Of a stretch of DNA of 64,000 nucleotides, positions 24,889 to 33,510 are shown piece after piece; position 1 is the stretch's first letter, and every line of letters begins with the position of its first letter. The notes beneath the pieces are model-generated. The model did not search any database and was not told where the DNA came from. It saw only the letters and a list, made by a program, of their open reading frames with translations. The translations under genes were made by a program, and so were the position numbers. The stretch is from an uncultured Acetatifactor sp. Lineage in GTDB: Bacteria > Bacillota > Clostridia > Lachnospirales > Lachnospiraceae. The stretch lies in the NCBI GenBank assembly GCA_934436435.1, contig CAKSAN010000010.1:62001-126000 (forward strand). The letters are read 5' to 3'.

Positions 24889-25947
24889 ATGTCATATCGG
24901 AAACAGATCAGCTATTTGGAATTACAGGAAAACGGGCAGCGGATCGGAAGCGCGGGATATGCCAGGCTGGAGAGTCTGGAGAAGGAAGAGATTCTGACGG
25001 TGCAGCTGAAGGAACAGAGGATCGTGTCCGGCAAGGCGGTATCATTGTATCTGCAACGGGAAAGCGGAGAGCAACCATTGTGCGAAATGACGGCACAGCG
25101 GGGAAGTGCTGCCTGTGAAAAAAGGATTCCGGGACAAGAGGACCGGGAGCCGATACTGGGAATACGGATCCCACTGGAACGAAATCTTGAGATCATAGGG
25201 CGTTTCGCGGGAGCGGCTGGAACGAAAAAAGTATCTGCACCGGAGCCGGAGAGAGAAATCGAAGGACGGGGGCAAGACAGGAATCAGACAGTGCAGGCAA
25301 ATCAGTCGGTACAAGACCAACAGGAAGATGTAATCCAAAACTCGGAAATGCAACAAGAATGGGCACAGGAGAAGCCCCGGGGAGCGCAGGAACAGAATCA
25401 AAGAGAGCAGGAACTGGAACAGACCGTGAAAACGGCAGAAACAATAGTGGCAAACGGAAAAACACCCATAGAAAAAGGAGAACATGATTTCAGGGAATCC
25501 CGAAATGGCAGAGATAGCGGAGAGACCGGCGATCTTGCCGATGGGCGGGAGACGCAACCTTCAAAAAAAACCGCCACCGAAAACAACCTCCACATGAAGG
25601 ACACCAAATGGGAGCAGCTAAGCAGCATCTACCCCCACATTCATCCCTTTCGGGATAGCAGAGAATTTCTCTCCGTGGGTCCGGAGGATTTCGTGGTACT
25701 GCGGGAACGCTGCTACCAGATGACGCATAACAGCTTTTTGCTGCACGGCTATTATAATTACAGACATTTACTGTTAATGCGGCAGGAGATTTCCGGAGAA
25801 GTAAAATATTATATAGGAGTTCCGGGTAACTTTTATGAGAGAGAAAAACAGGTAGCAAGAATGTTCGGCTTTGAAAGCTTCGAAGGAACCAGAGAACCGG
25901 CGTGGGAAGGAGATTTCGGATATTATCTGATCTCTGTGGAACTGTGA
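24889..25947 (+). CDS. hypothetical protein (possibly DUF6128 type)
   Basis: A 352-residue soluble protein. Its N-terminal 110 residues (MSYRKQISYLELQENGQR...) look like a small beta domain; a long Gln/Glu-rich, probably disordered linker (about 115-235) follows; the C-terminal 115 residues form a conserved-looking domain with YPHIHPFRDSREFLSVGPEDF, HGYYNYRHLLL and YYIGVPGNFYEREKQVARMFGF. I recall such C-terminal domains in Lachnospiraceae as DUF6128, with modest confidence. Function is unknown. Translation must start at 24889, where the ribosome site is buried in a terminator hairpin. The gene converges on a radical-SAM gene six bases away. Confidence 0.75.
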   Translation: MSYRKQISYLELQENGQRIGSAGYARLESLEKEEILTVQLKEQRIVSGKAVSLYLQRESGEQPLCEMTAQRGSAACEKRIPGQEDREPILGIRIPLERNLEIIGRFAGAAGTKKVSAPEPEREIEGRGQDRNQTVQANQSVQDQQEDVIQNSEMQQEWAQEKPRGAQEQNQREQELEQTVKTAETIVANGKTPIEKGEHDFRESRNGRDSGETGDLADGRETQPSKKTATENNLHMKDTKWEQLSSIYPHIHPFRDSREFLSVGPEDFVVLRERCYQMTHNSFLLHGYYNYRHLLLMRQEISGEVKYYIGVPGNFYEREKQVARMFGFESFEGTREPAWEGDFGYYLISVEL

Positions 25948-25952
25948 AGGAA

Positions 25953-26942
25953 TCACAGTCCCCGCTCATCGAATTCCGGAATGAAGCTTTCGCTGGCGGC
26001 CGTGCCCTCCTGACGAAATCCCTGTTCTATGCCGATCCGCTCCGCAAACCGCAGCACCCGGTCATATTCTTCCGGCGTTACGGTGCGATTTAGCGTTTCA
26101 ATGTCCGCCACCTGTGGCAGAGGCGTATACTGATTCATAATACTGATATAGATATGATCTTCGTAAGTCTCATGAAGATAACGCAGGATCTTCTTGGAAT
26201 CCTTCGTCTGTCCCGGAAGAAGGAGGTGACGCACGATCATACCCCGCTGCAACAGCCCGGTGCCGGGATCCAGAACCGGATCGCCGACCTGACGGTACAT
26301 TTCCGCAATGGCGGCACAGGCGACTTCAAAATAGTCCGGAGCATGGGAATACGCAGCGGAAAGTTCCGAAGAAAAATATTTCAGATCCGGCAGATAAATA
26401 TCCACCAGACCCTCCAGATGCCGTAAAGCTTCCGGGGATTCATAGCTGCCGGTATTGTATACAATGGGGACGGACAGTCCCTGCTTTTTTGCCTGTTTTA
26501 ATGCGATAACGATCTGGGGAAGAAAATGTGTCGGGGTGACGAGATTGATATTGTTAGCTCCCTGTTCCTGTAATTGCAGAAAAATCTCCACGAGATGTTC
26601 GGGAGAAATGACCCGACCGGCTTTTCCCAGAGCAATATTGTGATTCTGACAGAAGACACAACGCAGATTGCATCCCGAGAAAAAGACGGTGCCGGAGCCG
26701 GAAGTACCTGAGATGCAGGGTTCTTCCCAATAATGCAGGGAAGCTCTGGCGGCCATGAGGCTGGCAGTCTGTCCGCAATACCCCGCATGGCCATGCAGCC
26801 GGTCGGCATGACAGGCTCTGGGACACAGTACGCAGTCGGACATGATTTCCCGGAACCATGTGGCATCATGGGGAACCGGATCGCCGGGAACGGATGTTAT
26901 GCTGTTGGAAACCGGAAAATAGGATGACATATCACCTGACAC
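25953..26942 (-). CDS. radical SAM protein, PflX-like (COG1313 type)
   Basis: A 329-residue radical-SAM protein. An N-terminal Cys cluster (CVLCPRACHADRLHGHAGYC) precedes the radical-SAM motif CNLRCVFCQ. QEQGANNINLVTPTHF and DIYLPDLKYFS are typical of the PflX group, relatives of pyruvate formate-lyase activating enzyme with unknown substrates. The start is either GTG at 26942 (AGAGG nine bases upstream) or ATG at 26930 (AGGTGAT just upstream). It lies about 55 bases downstream of the SRP RNA gene on the same strand and may receive some read-through from it. Confidence 0.85.
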   Translation of the reverse strand: MSGDMSSYFPVSNSITSVPGDPVPHDATWFREIMSDCVLCPRACHADRLHGHAGYCGQTASLMAARASLHYWEEPCISGTSGSGTVFFSGCNLRCVFCQNHNIALGKAGRVISPEHLVEIFLQLQEQGANNINLVTPTHFLPQIVIALKQAKKQGLSVPIVYNTGSYESPEALRHLEGLVDIYLPDLKYFSSELSAAYSHAPDYFEVACAAIAEMYRQVGDPVLDPGTGLLQRGMIVRHLLLPGQTKDSKKILRYLHETYEDHIYISIMNQYTPLPQVADIETLNRTVTPEEYDRVLRFAERIGIEQGFRQEGTAASESFIPEFDERGL

Positions 26943-26996
26943 AATCTATAACCTCTTAACTGACTTATCCATGAATTCCAGAAAACTGTAAATATC

Positions 26997-27162
26997 AAAA
27001 CCGCACATGCCGGACCAGGATAACAGCTCCACCCAGTTTCCTCACGGCACATGGAAGGTTCTACTTAGTGCTGCTTTGTTCCCAACCTGACACGGTTCGT
27101 AGATTCCCATTGCGTAAGACCGAGTTTCATCACTGAAACCATGGCTGCCCGACATATACGGC
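26997..27162 (-). ncRNA. ffs: signal recognition particle RNA (small type)
   Basis: The apical core is unmistakable on the minus strand: GTGTCAGG, a GGAA tetraloop on a TTG/CAA stem, then AGCAGCACTAAGTAGA. This is the Ffh (SRP54) binding helix 8. The two ends pair as the terminal helix: CCGTATATGTCGGGC at the 5' end with GTCCGGCATGTGCGG at the 3' end, with G-U pairs throughout. The RNA is about 166 nt, a single elongated hairpin with no Alu domain, between the 4.5S and large Gram-positive types in size. TTTT follows the 3' helix. It directs Ffh to nascent membrane proteins. Confidence 0.93.
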
Positions 27163-27168
27163 TTTTTA

Positions 27169-27197
27169 AGTGTATCGTTTATAGACGATTTTGTCAA
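27169..27197 (-). promoter_or_regulatory. promoter of the SRP RNA
   Basis: On the minus strand TTGACA (27192-27197), 17 bases, TACACT (27169-27174). The predicted start seven bases on is at the SRP 5' helix. Confidence 0.8.
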
Positions 27198-27255
27198 GCA
27201 ACGATTCCGGTGTGACATTTTTATGAAAAAAATTACAAAATATTCCATAAAAAGG

Positions 27256-27329
27256 TTGAATTGACCGCGATAGTGTGCTAAAATGCTAACGATGCAAAGG
27301 GGCAAATCAATAAACTCTTTGCGTTTTTT
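27256..27329 (+). promoter_or_regulatory. promoter and leader hairpin of oppA
   Basis: TTGAAT (27256-27261), 17 bases, TAAAAT (27279-27284). The transcript would begin near 27291, right at a stem GCAAAG (27294-27299) / CTTTGC (27317-27322) followed by GTTTTTT. This could be a short attenuator or a 5' stabilising hairpin; the stem is only six pairs. Confidence 0.5.
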
Positions 27330-27356
27330 ATTATCTAATTTAAGGAGGACAAAATT

Positions 27357-29069
27357 ATGAAAAAAACCAAAGCTGTTATGGCAGTTGCCTTAGCTTCAGC
27401 GATGGTGGTCGGCCTTGCAGGCTGTGGCAGTGATGCTGCAACTACAACTCCGGCAACCACAGGAGCCGCTACAACTGCAGGAACCGAAGCAGGTGCAGCC
27501 ACAGATGTTGCAGCAAGTTCATCCGATATGAACATTATGCTGGAGACACCGGTAGAGTCTCTTGACCCTCAGCAGGCAACCGACGGCACTTCCTTCGAGG
27601 TAATTGCTGACTACACAGACGGTCTGATGCAGATGGATGCAGACGGACAGGCAGTTCCCGCAATCGCAGAGAGCTATGATCTGTCTGATGACGGTCTGAC
27701 CTATACCTTCCACTTACGTGAAGATGCTGTATGGAGCAACGGAACTCCCGTTACCGCAGCAGACTTTGTATTCGCATGGCAGAGAGCGGTTGATCCGGCT
27801 GTTGCTTCCGAATATTCCTACATGCTGAGTGATATCGGCCAGATAAAGAATGCAGCTGAGATCATCTCGGGTGATAAGGACAAGAGCGAGCTGGGTGTTA
27901 CTGCTGTAGACGAGCACACCCTTCAGGTAGAGCTGAATGTTCCTGTCAGCTACTTCCTGTCTCTGATGTATTTCCCTACCTTCTATCCTGTAAATGAAGA
28001 GTTCTTCAACAGCTGTGGAGATACCTATGGTACCAGCGCAGAGACCGTTCTTTCCAACGGTGCATTCGTTCTGGATTCTTATGAGCCCGCAGCAACCGCT
28101 TTCCATCTGACCAAGAATGCAGATTATTATGATGCAGCCAGAGTACAGCTGGCAGGTCTGAACTATCAGGTCATCCAGGATTCCCAGCAGGCTCTGATGA
28201 GCTATCAGACCGGTGCACTGGATACTACACTGGTAAATGGTGAGCAGGTAGATCAGGTAAAGGACGATCCTGAATTCCAGGCAATCGGTGCCGGATATCT
28301 CTGGTATGTAAGCCCCAACATTGCAGGCGTTCCCGAACTGGGCAATCTCAATATCCGTCTGGCTATGACCGCTGCAATTGACCGTGAGGCGATCACCGCT
28401 GATGTCCTGAAGGATGGTTCCGCAGCTACCTATACCGCAGTTCCCATGCAGTTCGCAGCAGGTCCCGATGGTTCTGACTTCTCCGCAGATCAGACCAAGT
28501 TCTCTGATGTCTGCGCATATGATGCTGCCAAGGCTGCCGAGTACTGGGCAAAAGGCCTGCAGGAGTTAGGTATCACCGAACTGTCTCTGGATATGGTAGT
28601 GGATGCAGATGATGCACCTCAGAAGGTTGCACAGGTTCTGAAGGAACAGTGGGAGACCACTTTACCCGGACTGACCGTTAACCTGACTGTTGAGCCTAAG
28701 AAACAGCGTGTACAGGATATGCAGGACGGCAACTATCAGTTAGGTCTGACCCGTTGGGGACCCGACTATGCAGATCCTATGACTTACTTAGGTATGTGGA
28801 TCACCGACAACAGCAACAACTACGGACTCTGGAGCAATGCTGAATATGATGCAATTATCGCAGAGTGCACCACCGGTGATCTGTGCACCGATGCAGAAGG
28901 CCGTTGGGCAAGACTGTATGATGCAGAGAAGCTGGTAATGGATGATGCAGTGATCTTCCCTCTGTATACACAGTGTAATGCAGAGATGATGTCTTCCAAG
29001 GTAACCGGTGTTGAGTTCCATCCTGTAGCACTGAACCGTGTTTACAAGAATGCTGTCAAAGCTGAGTAA
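27357..29069 (+). CDS. oppA: oligopeptide ABC transporter substrate-binding lipoprotein
   Basis: A 570-residue family 5 solute-binding lipoprotein. The signal peptide ends in GLAGC (Cys about 22); a Thr/Ala-rich linker follows; the binding domain begins near residue 58 (NIMLETPVESLDPQQATDGTSF) and contains the family signature YTFHLREDAVWSNGTPVTAADFVFAWQRAVDP. It captures oligopeptides outside the cell for the OppBCDF importer. AAGGAGG precedes the ATG. Two large hairpins separate it from oppB, which would let the binding-protein mRNA outlast the rest. Peptides are the expected ligand, though some family 5 proteins bind other compounds. Confidence 0.93.
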   Translation: MKKTKAVMAVALASAMVVGLAGCGSDAATTTPATTGAATTAGTEAGAATDVAASSSDMNIMLETPVESLDPQQATDGTSFEVIADYTDGLMQMDADGQAVPAIAESYDLSDDGLTYTFHLREDAVWSNGTPVTAADFVFAWQRAVDPAVASEYSYMLSDIGQIKNAAEIISGDKDKSELGVTAVDEHTLQVELNVPVSYFLSLMYFPTFYPVNEEFFNSCGDTYGTSAETVLSNGAFVLDSYEPAATAFHLTKNADYYDAARVQLAGLNYQVIQDSQQALMSYQTGALDTTLVNGEQVDQVKDDPEFQAIGAGYLWYVSPNIAGVPELGNLNIRLAMTAAIDREAITADVLKDGSAATYTAVPMQFAAGPDGSDFSADQTKFSDVCAYDAAKAAEYWAKGLQELGITELSLDMVVDADDAPQKVAQVLKEQWETTLPGLTVNLTVEPKKQRVQDMQDGNYQLGLTRWGPDYADPMTYLGMWITDNSNNYGLWSNAEYDAIIAECTTGDLCTDAEGRWARLYDAEKLVMDDAVIFPLYTQCNAEMMSSKVTGVEFHPVALNRVYKNAVKAE

Positions 29070-29107
29070 TCTTTGAAGAAAAGAAGCAGTTAATGAGCTC
29101 TCCTCAA

Positions 29108-29250
29108 GAATAAGAAAATCTGTTGCAGCGTACCGGTATGTCTGTGACAGTTTTCTTATTCGCAGGGCGGGCTAAAAACAGTTATAAAGGAAGATGCTGA
29201 TTTCGTGATCACATAAATGCAGTCAGCATGCCACTGACTGTATTTATGTG
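29108..29250 (+). promoter_or_regulatory. two long intercistronic hairpins between oppA and oppB
   Basis: Hairpin one: GAATAAGAAAA (29108-29118) pairs with TTTTCTTATTC (29151-29161), with partial pairing inside. Hairpin two: a 17-bp stem, 29210-29226 with 29234-29250, one G-U, seven-base loop. Neither has a U-tract. They probably set a higher oppA mRNA level by blocking 3' decay or causing partial termination. Confidence 0.65.
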
Positions 29251-29331
29251 GTTCTGAATATTTACAGAGGATAGCAATGCATAAGGAACTGCAAAAATAG
29301 GATTCTTGAGAGAGAAAGCAAGGAGGCAGAA

Positions 29332-30267
29332 GTGAAAAAATATATAGGGAAACGTATCATTACATCTATCTTTACACTTTTGGCGATTTTGCTGGTTTTG
29401 TTTATTCTGATGCAGCTGATGCCGGGATCTCCGTTCAATGATGAAAAGTTGAACGCAGATCAGAGGGCAGCGCTTTATACAAAGTATGGATTGGACCAGC
29501 CGATTGTCGTACAATTTTTCAAGTATGTGGGAAATATGCTGAGAGGAGATCTGGGTGTCAGTTATAATATTTCCAAAAACACGCCCATATCCCAGCTGAT
29601 TCAGACAAGACTTCCCATATCTATCCAGGTCGGAGGCTGTGCCGTACTCATCGGGGCGGTGGTAGGACTTCTGTTGGGACTGGTGGCAGCGCTGAAGCAT
29701 GACACCATCATAGATTCCCTGGCCACGATCATATCCGTTATCGGTGTATCCGTACCGTCCTATGTGTTTGCACTGGCATTGAGTTATCAGTTCGGCTTCA
29801 AACTTAGATGGTTTCCCATGCTGTTCTCACAGCAGGATATTTTCGGGTCCAGTGTATTGCCGAGTATCTCATTATCCATGTTTACCATGGCATCCATTGC
29901 ACGATTTACCCGAAGTGAGATGCTGGAAGTGTTGGGCAGTGACTATATGCTGTTGGCAGAGAGTAAAGGAATCTCCGGCGGGGCACTGATCTTCCGTCAT
30001 GCGCTGCGAAATGCATTGATTCCCATTATCACCGTGCTGGCGCCGCTGATCGTAGATCTGATGACCGGCTCCCTGGTGGTAGAGAAGATCTTCGCCATTC
30101 CCGGCGTCGGAAGTCTGCTGGTAACTGCCATTCAGTCCAATGACTATAATGTGGTCATTTCCCTGAGCTTTATTTACTCGGCAATGTATATCGTAATCAT
30201 GCTGGTCGTTGATATTCTTTATGGTATTATTGATCCCAGAATCCGACTGGCCAAAAAGGAAGGGTAA
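29332..30267 (+). CDS. oppB: oligopeptide ABC transporter permease OppB
   Basis: A 311-residue inner-membrane permease with six helices. The N-terminal helix (about 8-30, ITSIFTLLAILLVLFILMQLMPG) and the large periplasmic-type loop with GLDQPIVVQFFKYVGNMLRGDLGVSY are typical of the DppB/OppB group; the EAA-like coupling loop is LLAESKGISGGALIFRHALRNALIPIITVL. It starts with GTG at 29332 after AAGGAGG. It pairs with OppC to form the channel. Confidence 0.95.
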   Translation: MKKYIGKRIITSIFTLLAILLVLFILMQLMPGSPFNDEKLNADQRAALYTKYGLDQPIVVQFFKYVGNMLRGDLGVSYNISKNTPISQLIQTRLPISIQVGGCAVLIGAVVGLLLGLVAALKHDTIIDSLATIISVIGVSVPSYVFALALSYQFGFKLRWFPMLFSQQDIFGSSVLPSISLSMFTMASIARFTRSEMLEVLGSDYMLLAESKGISGGALIFRHALRNALIPIITVLAPLIVDLMTGSLVVEKIFAIPGVGSLLVTAIQSNDYNVVISLSFIYSAMYIVIMLVVDILYGIIDPRIRLAKKEG

Positions 30268-30276
30268 GGTGTAGAT

Positions 30277-31335
30277 ATGACAAGTAAAGCAATAACTGCA
30301 GAAGCAGCCGCACCTTATATTCCCGTAGATGCGGATTTCAGATTAAAAAACAGTGATGCTATCACCATTGATGAAAACTTCGCGGCACAGAGTTTCTGGA
30401 AGGATGTGTTTATCCGTTTCTTCCGCAAAGCCAGTGCCGTCATCGGACTGGTGCTGATCGTTCTTATCAGCGTACTGGCAGTGGTCGGTCCCAACATGAA
30501 TGAATATACCTACTCCGGACAGGAACTGAGCCAGAAGAATCTGGCACCCAGAATTATTGCATTAGAGAAGTTTGGCATTTTCGATGGCAGTGAAAAAATG
30601 AGTACCACCACAGGCACTAAGACTGTGAACAATTACACAGATAAGGGACTGACAGATGTGGAGTATTGGTTCGGCAGTGATAACTTCGGACGTGACATCT
30701 GGACACGTACCTGGTCAGGAGCGAGAGTATCTCTGATCATTGCAGTGGCGGCGGCCATCATCGATATGGTGATCGGTATGAGTTATGGATTGATCTCCGG
30801 ATATTTCGGAGGCAAAGTCGATATGGTCATGCAGCGTTTTCTGGAGATTGCCAACGGTATTCCGAGACTGGTGATCGTGACGCTGCTGTTACTGGTATTG
30901 CAGCCCGGAATGCTGACCATTATCTTTGCGCTGATGTTAACAGAATGGGTTGGCATGAGCAGAATTGCCCGTGCTGAGATGTTGAAATTAAAGGAACAGG
31001 AATTTGTGCTGGCATCCAGAACATTGGGCGCCGGTAACTTCTTCATTATTTTTAAAGAGGTTCTTCCCAATATCATCGGACCGATCATTACACAGGTAAT
31101 GTTCTCCATTCCCACGGCCATTTTCACAGAGGCATTCTTAAGTTTCGTGGGACTGGGAATTCCGGTACCCCAGTGTTCCCTGGGATCTCTGATCTCAGAA
31201 GGCTTTAACAGCTTTACTACGCATCCTTACCAGATCATTCCCCCCATTGTGGTAATGGCGCTTCTGATGTTAAGCTTTAATCTGGTGGCGGACGGACTGC
31301 GTGAGGCCCTGGATCCTAAGATGAAGGAGATGTAA
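30277..31335 (+). CDS. oppC: oligopeptide ABC transporter permease OppC
   Basis: A 352-residue DppC/OppC-type permease. A cytoplasmic N-terminus of about 40 residues precedes helix one (about 52-70, AVIGLVLIVLISVLAVVGP); GSDNFGRDIWTRTWSGARVSLIIAV is the family signature; the coupling loop is VLASRTLGAGNFFIIFKEVLPNIIGPI. It lies nine bases after oppB. An extra extracytoplasmic insert (about 75-125) is somewhat long for the family. Confidence 0.95.
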   Translation: MTSKAITAEAAAPYIPVDADFRLKNSDAITIDENFAAQSFWKDVFIRFFRKASAVIGLVLIVLISVLAVVGPNMNEYTYSGQELSQKNLAPRIIALEKFGIFDGSEKMSTTTGTKTVNNYTDKGLTDVEYWFGSDNFGRDIWTRTWSGARVSLIIAVAAAIIDMVIGMSYGLISGYFGGKVDMVMQRFLEIANGIPRLVIVTLLLLVLQPGMLTIIFALMLTEWVGMSRIARAEMLKLKEQEFVLASRTLGAGNFFIIFKEVLPNIIGPIITQVMFSIPTAIFTEAFLSFVGLGIPVPQCSLGSLISEGFNSFTTHPYQIIPPIVVMALLMLSFNLVADGLREALDPKMKEM

Positions 31336-31337
31336 GA

Positions 31338-32432
31338 GTGGAAAATACAACGAAAGAACAAATTCTGAAAGTACGGGATCTTGATATTACTTTCCGCACC
31401 ACAGCAGGCCCGGTACATGCGATTCGCGGTGTCAATATCGACCTAATGAAGGGCCAGACGGTGGCAATCGTAGGAGAATCCGGTTCCGGTAAATCCGTAA
31501 CCATGAAGGCGGCTATGGGCATTCTGGCATCCAATGCCACAGTGACCGGCGGAACCATCGAGTTTTCCTATCATCATGCAGATGGCTCTCCCGAGACCAT
31601 TAATATTTTGGAAAAAGATAAAAAATGGATCCGCAGGCATATCAACGGCAAACGGATCGCCATGGTGTTCCAGGATCCTATGACCAGCCTGGATCCGACG
31701 ATGACCATTGGTAAGCAGATCATGGAAGGCATGATCTGGCATTTTAAAACCCCCAAGAAGGAAGCCTGGGCGAAAGCAGTAGAGCTTTTGAAGGAAGTAG
31801 GTATCGAAGATGCGGAGAAGCGTATGAAGAATTATCCGCACCAATTATCCGGCGGTATGCGGCAGCGTGTAGTCATTGCCATAGCATTGGCCTGCAACCC
31901 GGATCTGCTGATCTGCGATGAACCTACAACGGCACTGGATGTAACGATTCAGGCGAAGATCATTGAGCTGATCCGCAGGGTACAGAAGGAGAGAGGAATC
32001 TCCGTTATCTATATCACCCATGACCTTGGTGTGGTGGCAAAGGTAGCAGACTATGTAAATGTAATGTATGCCGGCAAGATCGTGGAAAAGGGTACCATCA
32101 ATGAGGTGTTCTATGATCCGAGACACCCCTACACATGGGGACTTCTGTCCGCTATGCCGGATCTGGATACTTCAGATGAACGACTGTATACGATCCCCGG
32201 TTCACCGCCCAACCTGCTGCATGAGAAAGAGGGAGACGCATTTGCTCCCCGTAACCGTTATGCGCTGGAGGTGGATGATAAGGCAGAACCGCCTATGTTC
32301 AAAATCACCGATACCCATTATGCGGCTACCTGGCTGTTAGATCCCAGAGCACCCAAAGTGGAGATGCCCAAGGAATTGAAGGAACGCCTGGAGAGAATGA
32401 AGAAGGAGGCAGCACAGTATGAAGGAAAATAA
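31338..32432 (+). CDS. oppD: oligopeptide ABC transporter ATPase OppD
   Basis: A 364-residue ATPase. Walker [10 protein letters not shown], signature [15 protein letters not shown], Walker [16 protein letters not shown]-loop [22 protein letters not shown], and the OppD/DppD C-terminal oligopeptide motif ([12 protein letters not shown]...IPGSPPNL). The Cys cluster usual at the C-terminus of many DppD/OppD proteins, a possible Fe-S site, is not seen here. It starts with GTG at 31338, two bases after the oppC stop, and overlaps oppF by 14 bases. Confidence 0.95.
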   Translation: MENTTKEQILKVRDLDITFRTTAGPVHAIRGVNIDLMKGQTVAIVGESGSGKSVTMKAAMGILASNATVTGGTIEFSYHHADGSPETINILEKDKKWIRRHINGKRIAMVFQDPMTSLDPTMTIGKQIMEGMIWHFKTPKKEAWAKAVELLKEVGIEDAEKRMKNYPHQLSGGMRQRVVIAIALACNPDLLICDEPTTALDVTIQAKIIELIRRVQKERGISVIYITHDLGVVAKVADYVNVMYAGKIVEKGTINEVFYDPRHPYTWGLLSAMPDLDTSDERLYTIPGSPPNLLHEKEGDAFAPRNRYALEVDDKAEPPMFKITDTHYAATWLLDPRAPKVEMPKELKERLERMKKEAAQYEGK

Positions 32433-33348
32433 TGCAGCTCCGCTTCTGAAAGTAGAAGGTTTAAAACAGTATTTCCGTGTCAGCGGCAGCTACACGGTAC
32501 ACGCTGTGGAGGATGTGTCCTTCGAGATCTATCCCGGAGAGACCTACGGACTGGTCGGAGAGTCCGGTTCCGGCAAATCCACCATTGGCAGAAGTATTAT
32601 CCGCCTGTACAATCCAACGGCCGGTAAGATCCTGTTCAATGACAGGGATATCAGCGGCAGACTTGGCAGAGAAGACAACCACATGCTGCGGACACAGATG
32701 CAGATGATCTTCCAGGATCCTATGGCATCCCTGAATCCCCGTAAAAAGATCGGAGATATCATCGGCGAGGGACTGGATATTCATCATAGTTACAAGACGA
32801 ACGCAGAGCGTGAGGAGAAGATCAAAGCAATTCTGCAGAAGGTAGGACTGGCACCGGAGCATGCCACCAGATATCCCCACCAGTTCTCGGGAGGACAGAG
32901 GCAGCGTGTCGGCATTGCCAGAGCACTGATCATGAATCCGAAGCTGATCATCGCGGATGAATGTATTTCAGCCCTGGATGTATCCATTCAGGCCCAGGTG
33001 GTCAATCTGATGAAAGACATCCAGCAGGAGACCGGTACTGCATATCTGTTCATTGCCCATGATCTGTCCATGGTAAAATATATTTCCGACAGAATCGGTG
33101 TGCTGCATCTGGGACATCTTCTTGAGACAGGCACCACGGAAGAGATCTTCGAAAATCCGATCCATCCATATACGAAGAGTCTGTTGTCAGCCATTCCCGC
33201 ACCTAATCCGATCGTGGAGAAACAGCGTACAGCGCTGACTTATGATTACAAGACCTCCGGAATTGATTACAATAAAGGAACTTATCATCTGGTATCCGGA
33301 AAACATTACGTGAAATGTACGGATGAGGAGTTCTCAGTCTGGAAATAG
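32419..33348 (+). CDS. oppF: oligopeptide ABC transporter ATPase OppF
   Basis: A 309-residue ATPase, partner of OppD. Walker [10 protein letters not shown], signature FSGGQRQRVGIARAL, Walker B LIIADECISALDVS (Cys in place of the usual Pro after DE), H-loop FIAHDLSMVKYISDRIGVLHLG, and the C-terminal HPYTKSLLSAIP motif. It begins inside the end of oppD, giving translational coupling. A strong terminator follows and closes the opp operon. Confidence 0.95.
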   Translation: MKENNAAPLLKVEGLKQYFRVSGSYTVHAVEDVSFEIYPGETYGLVGESGSGKSTIGRSIIRLYNPTAGKILFNDRDISGRLGREDNHMLRTQMQMIFQDPMASLNPRKKIGDIIGEGLDIHHSYKTNAEREEKIKAILQKVGLAPEHATRYPHQFSGGQRQRVGIARALIMNPKLIIADECISALDVSIQAQVVNLMKDIQQETGTAYLFIAHDLSMVKYISDRIGVLHLGHLLETGTTEEIFENPIHPYTKSLLSAIPAPNPIVEKQRTALTYDYKTSGIDYNKGTYHLVSGKHYVKCTDEEFSVWK

Positions 33349-33357
33349 ACCATTTAA

Positions 33358-33416
33358 GGATCTTCCTTTGTGATAAGGTACAAAAACTTTGTCGCAAAGG
33401 AAGATCCGACTTTTTT
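33358..33416 (+). terminator. terminator of the opp operon
   Basis: GGATCTTCCTTTG (33358-33370) pairs perfectly with CAAAGGAAGATCC (33395-33407), extended inward by weaker pairs, followed by GACTTTTTTG. Confidence 0.9.
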
Positions 33417-33510
33417 GTCCTGCCTCTATGCCTTGAAGGAAACAGGGAACCGTGCTATAATCAGAAATAACGGAATTTTGTCGAAAGATAGTTGCCTACG
33501 GAGAGAACCC

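Noticed and set aside
25042..25557. Minus-strand Leu/Phe/Pro-rich frames opposite the hypothetical gene
   Set aside because: They mirror the Gln/Glu-rich linker of the plus-strand gene and have no start signals.
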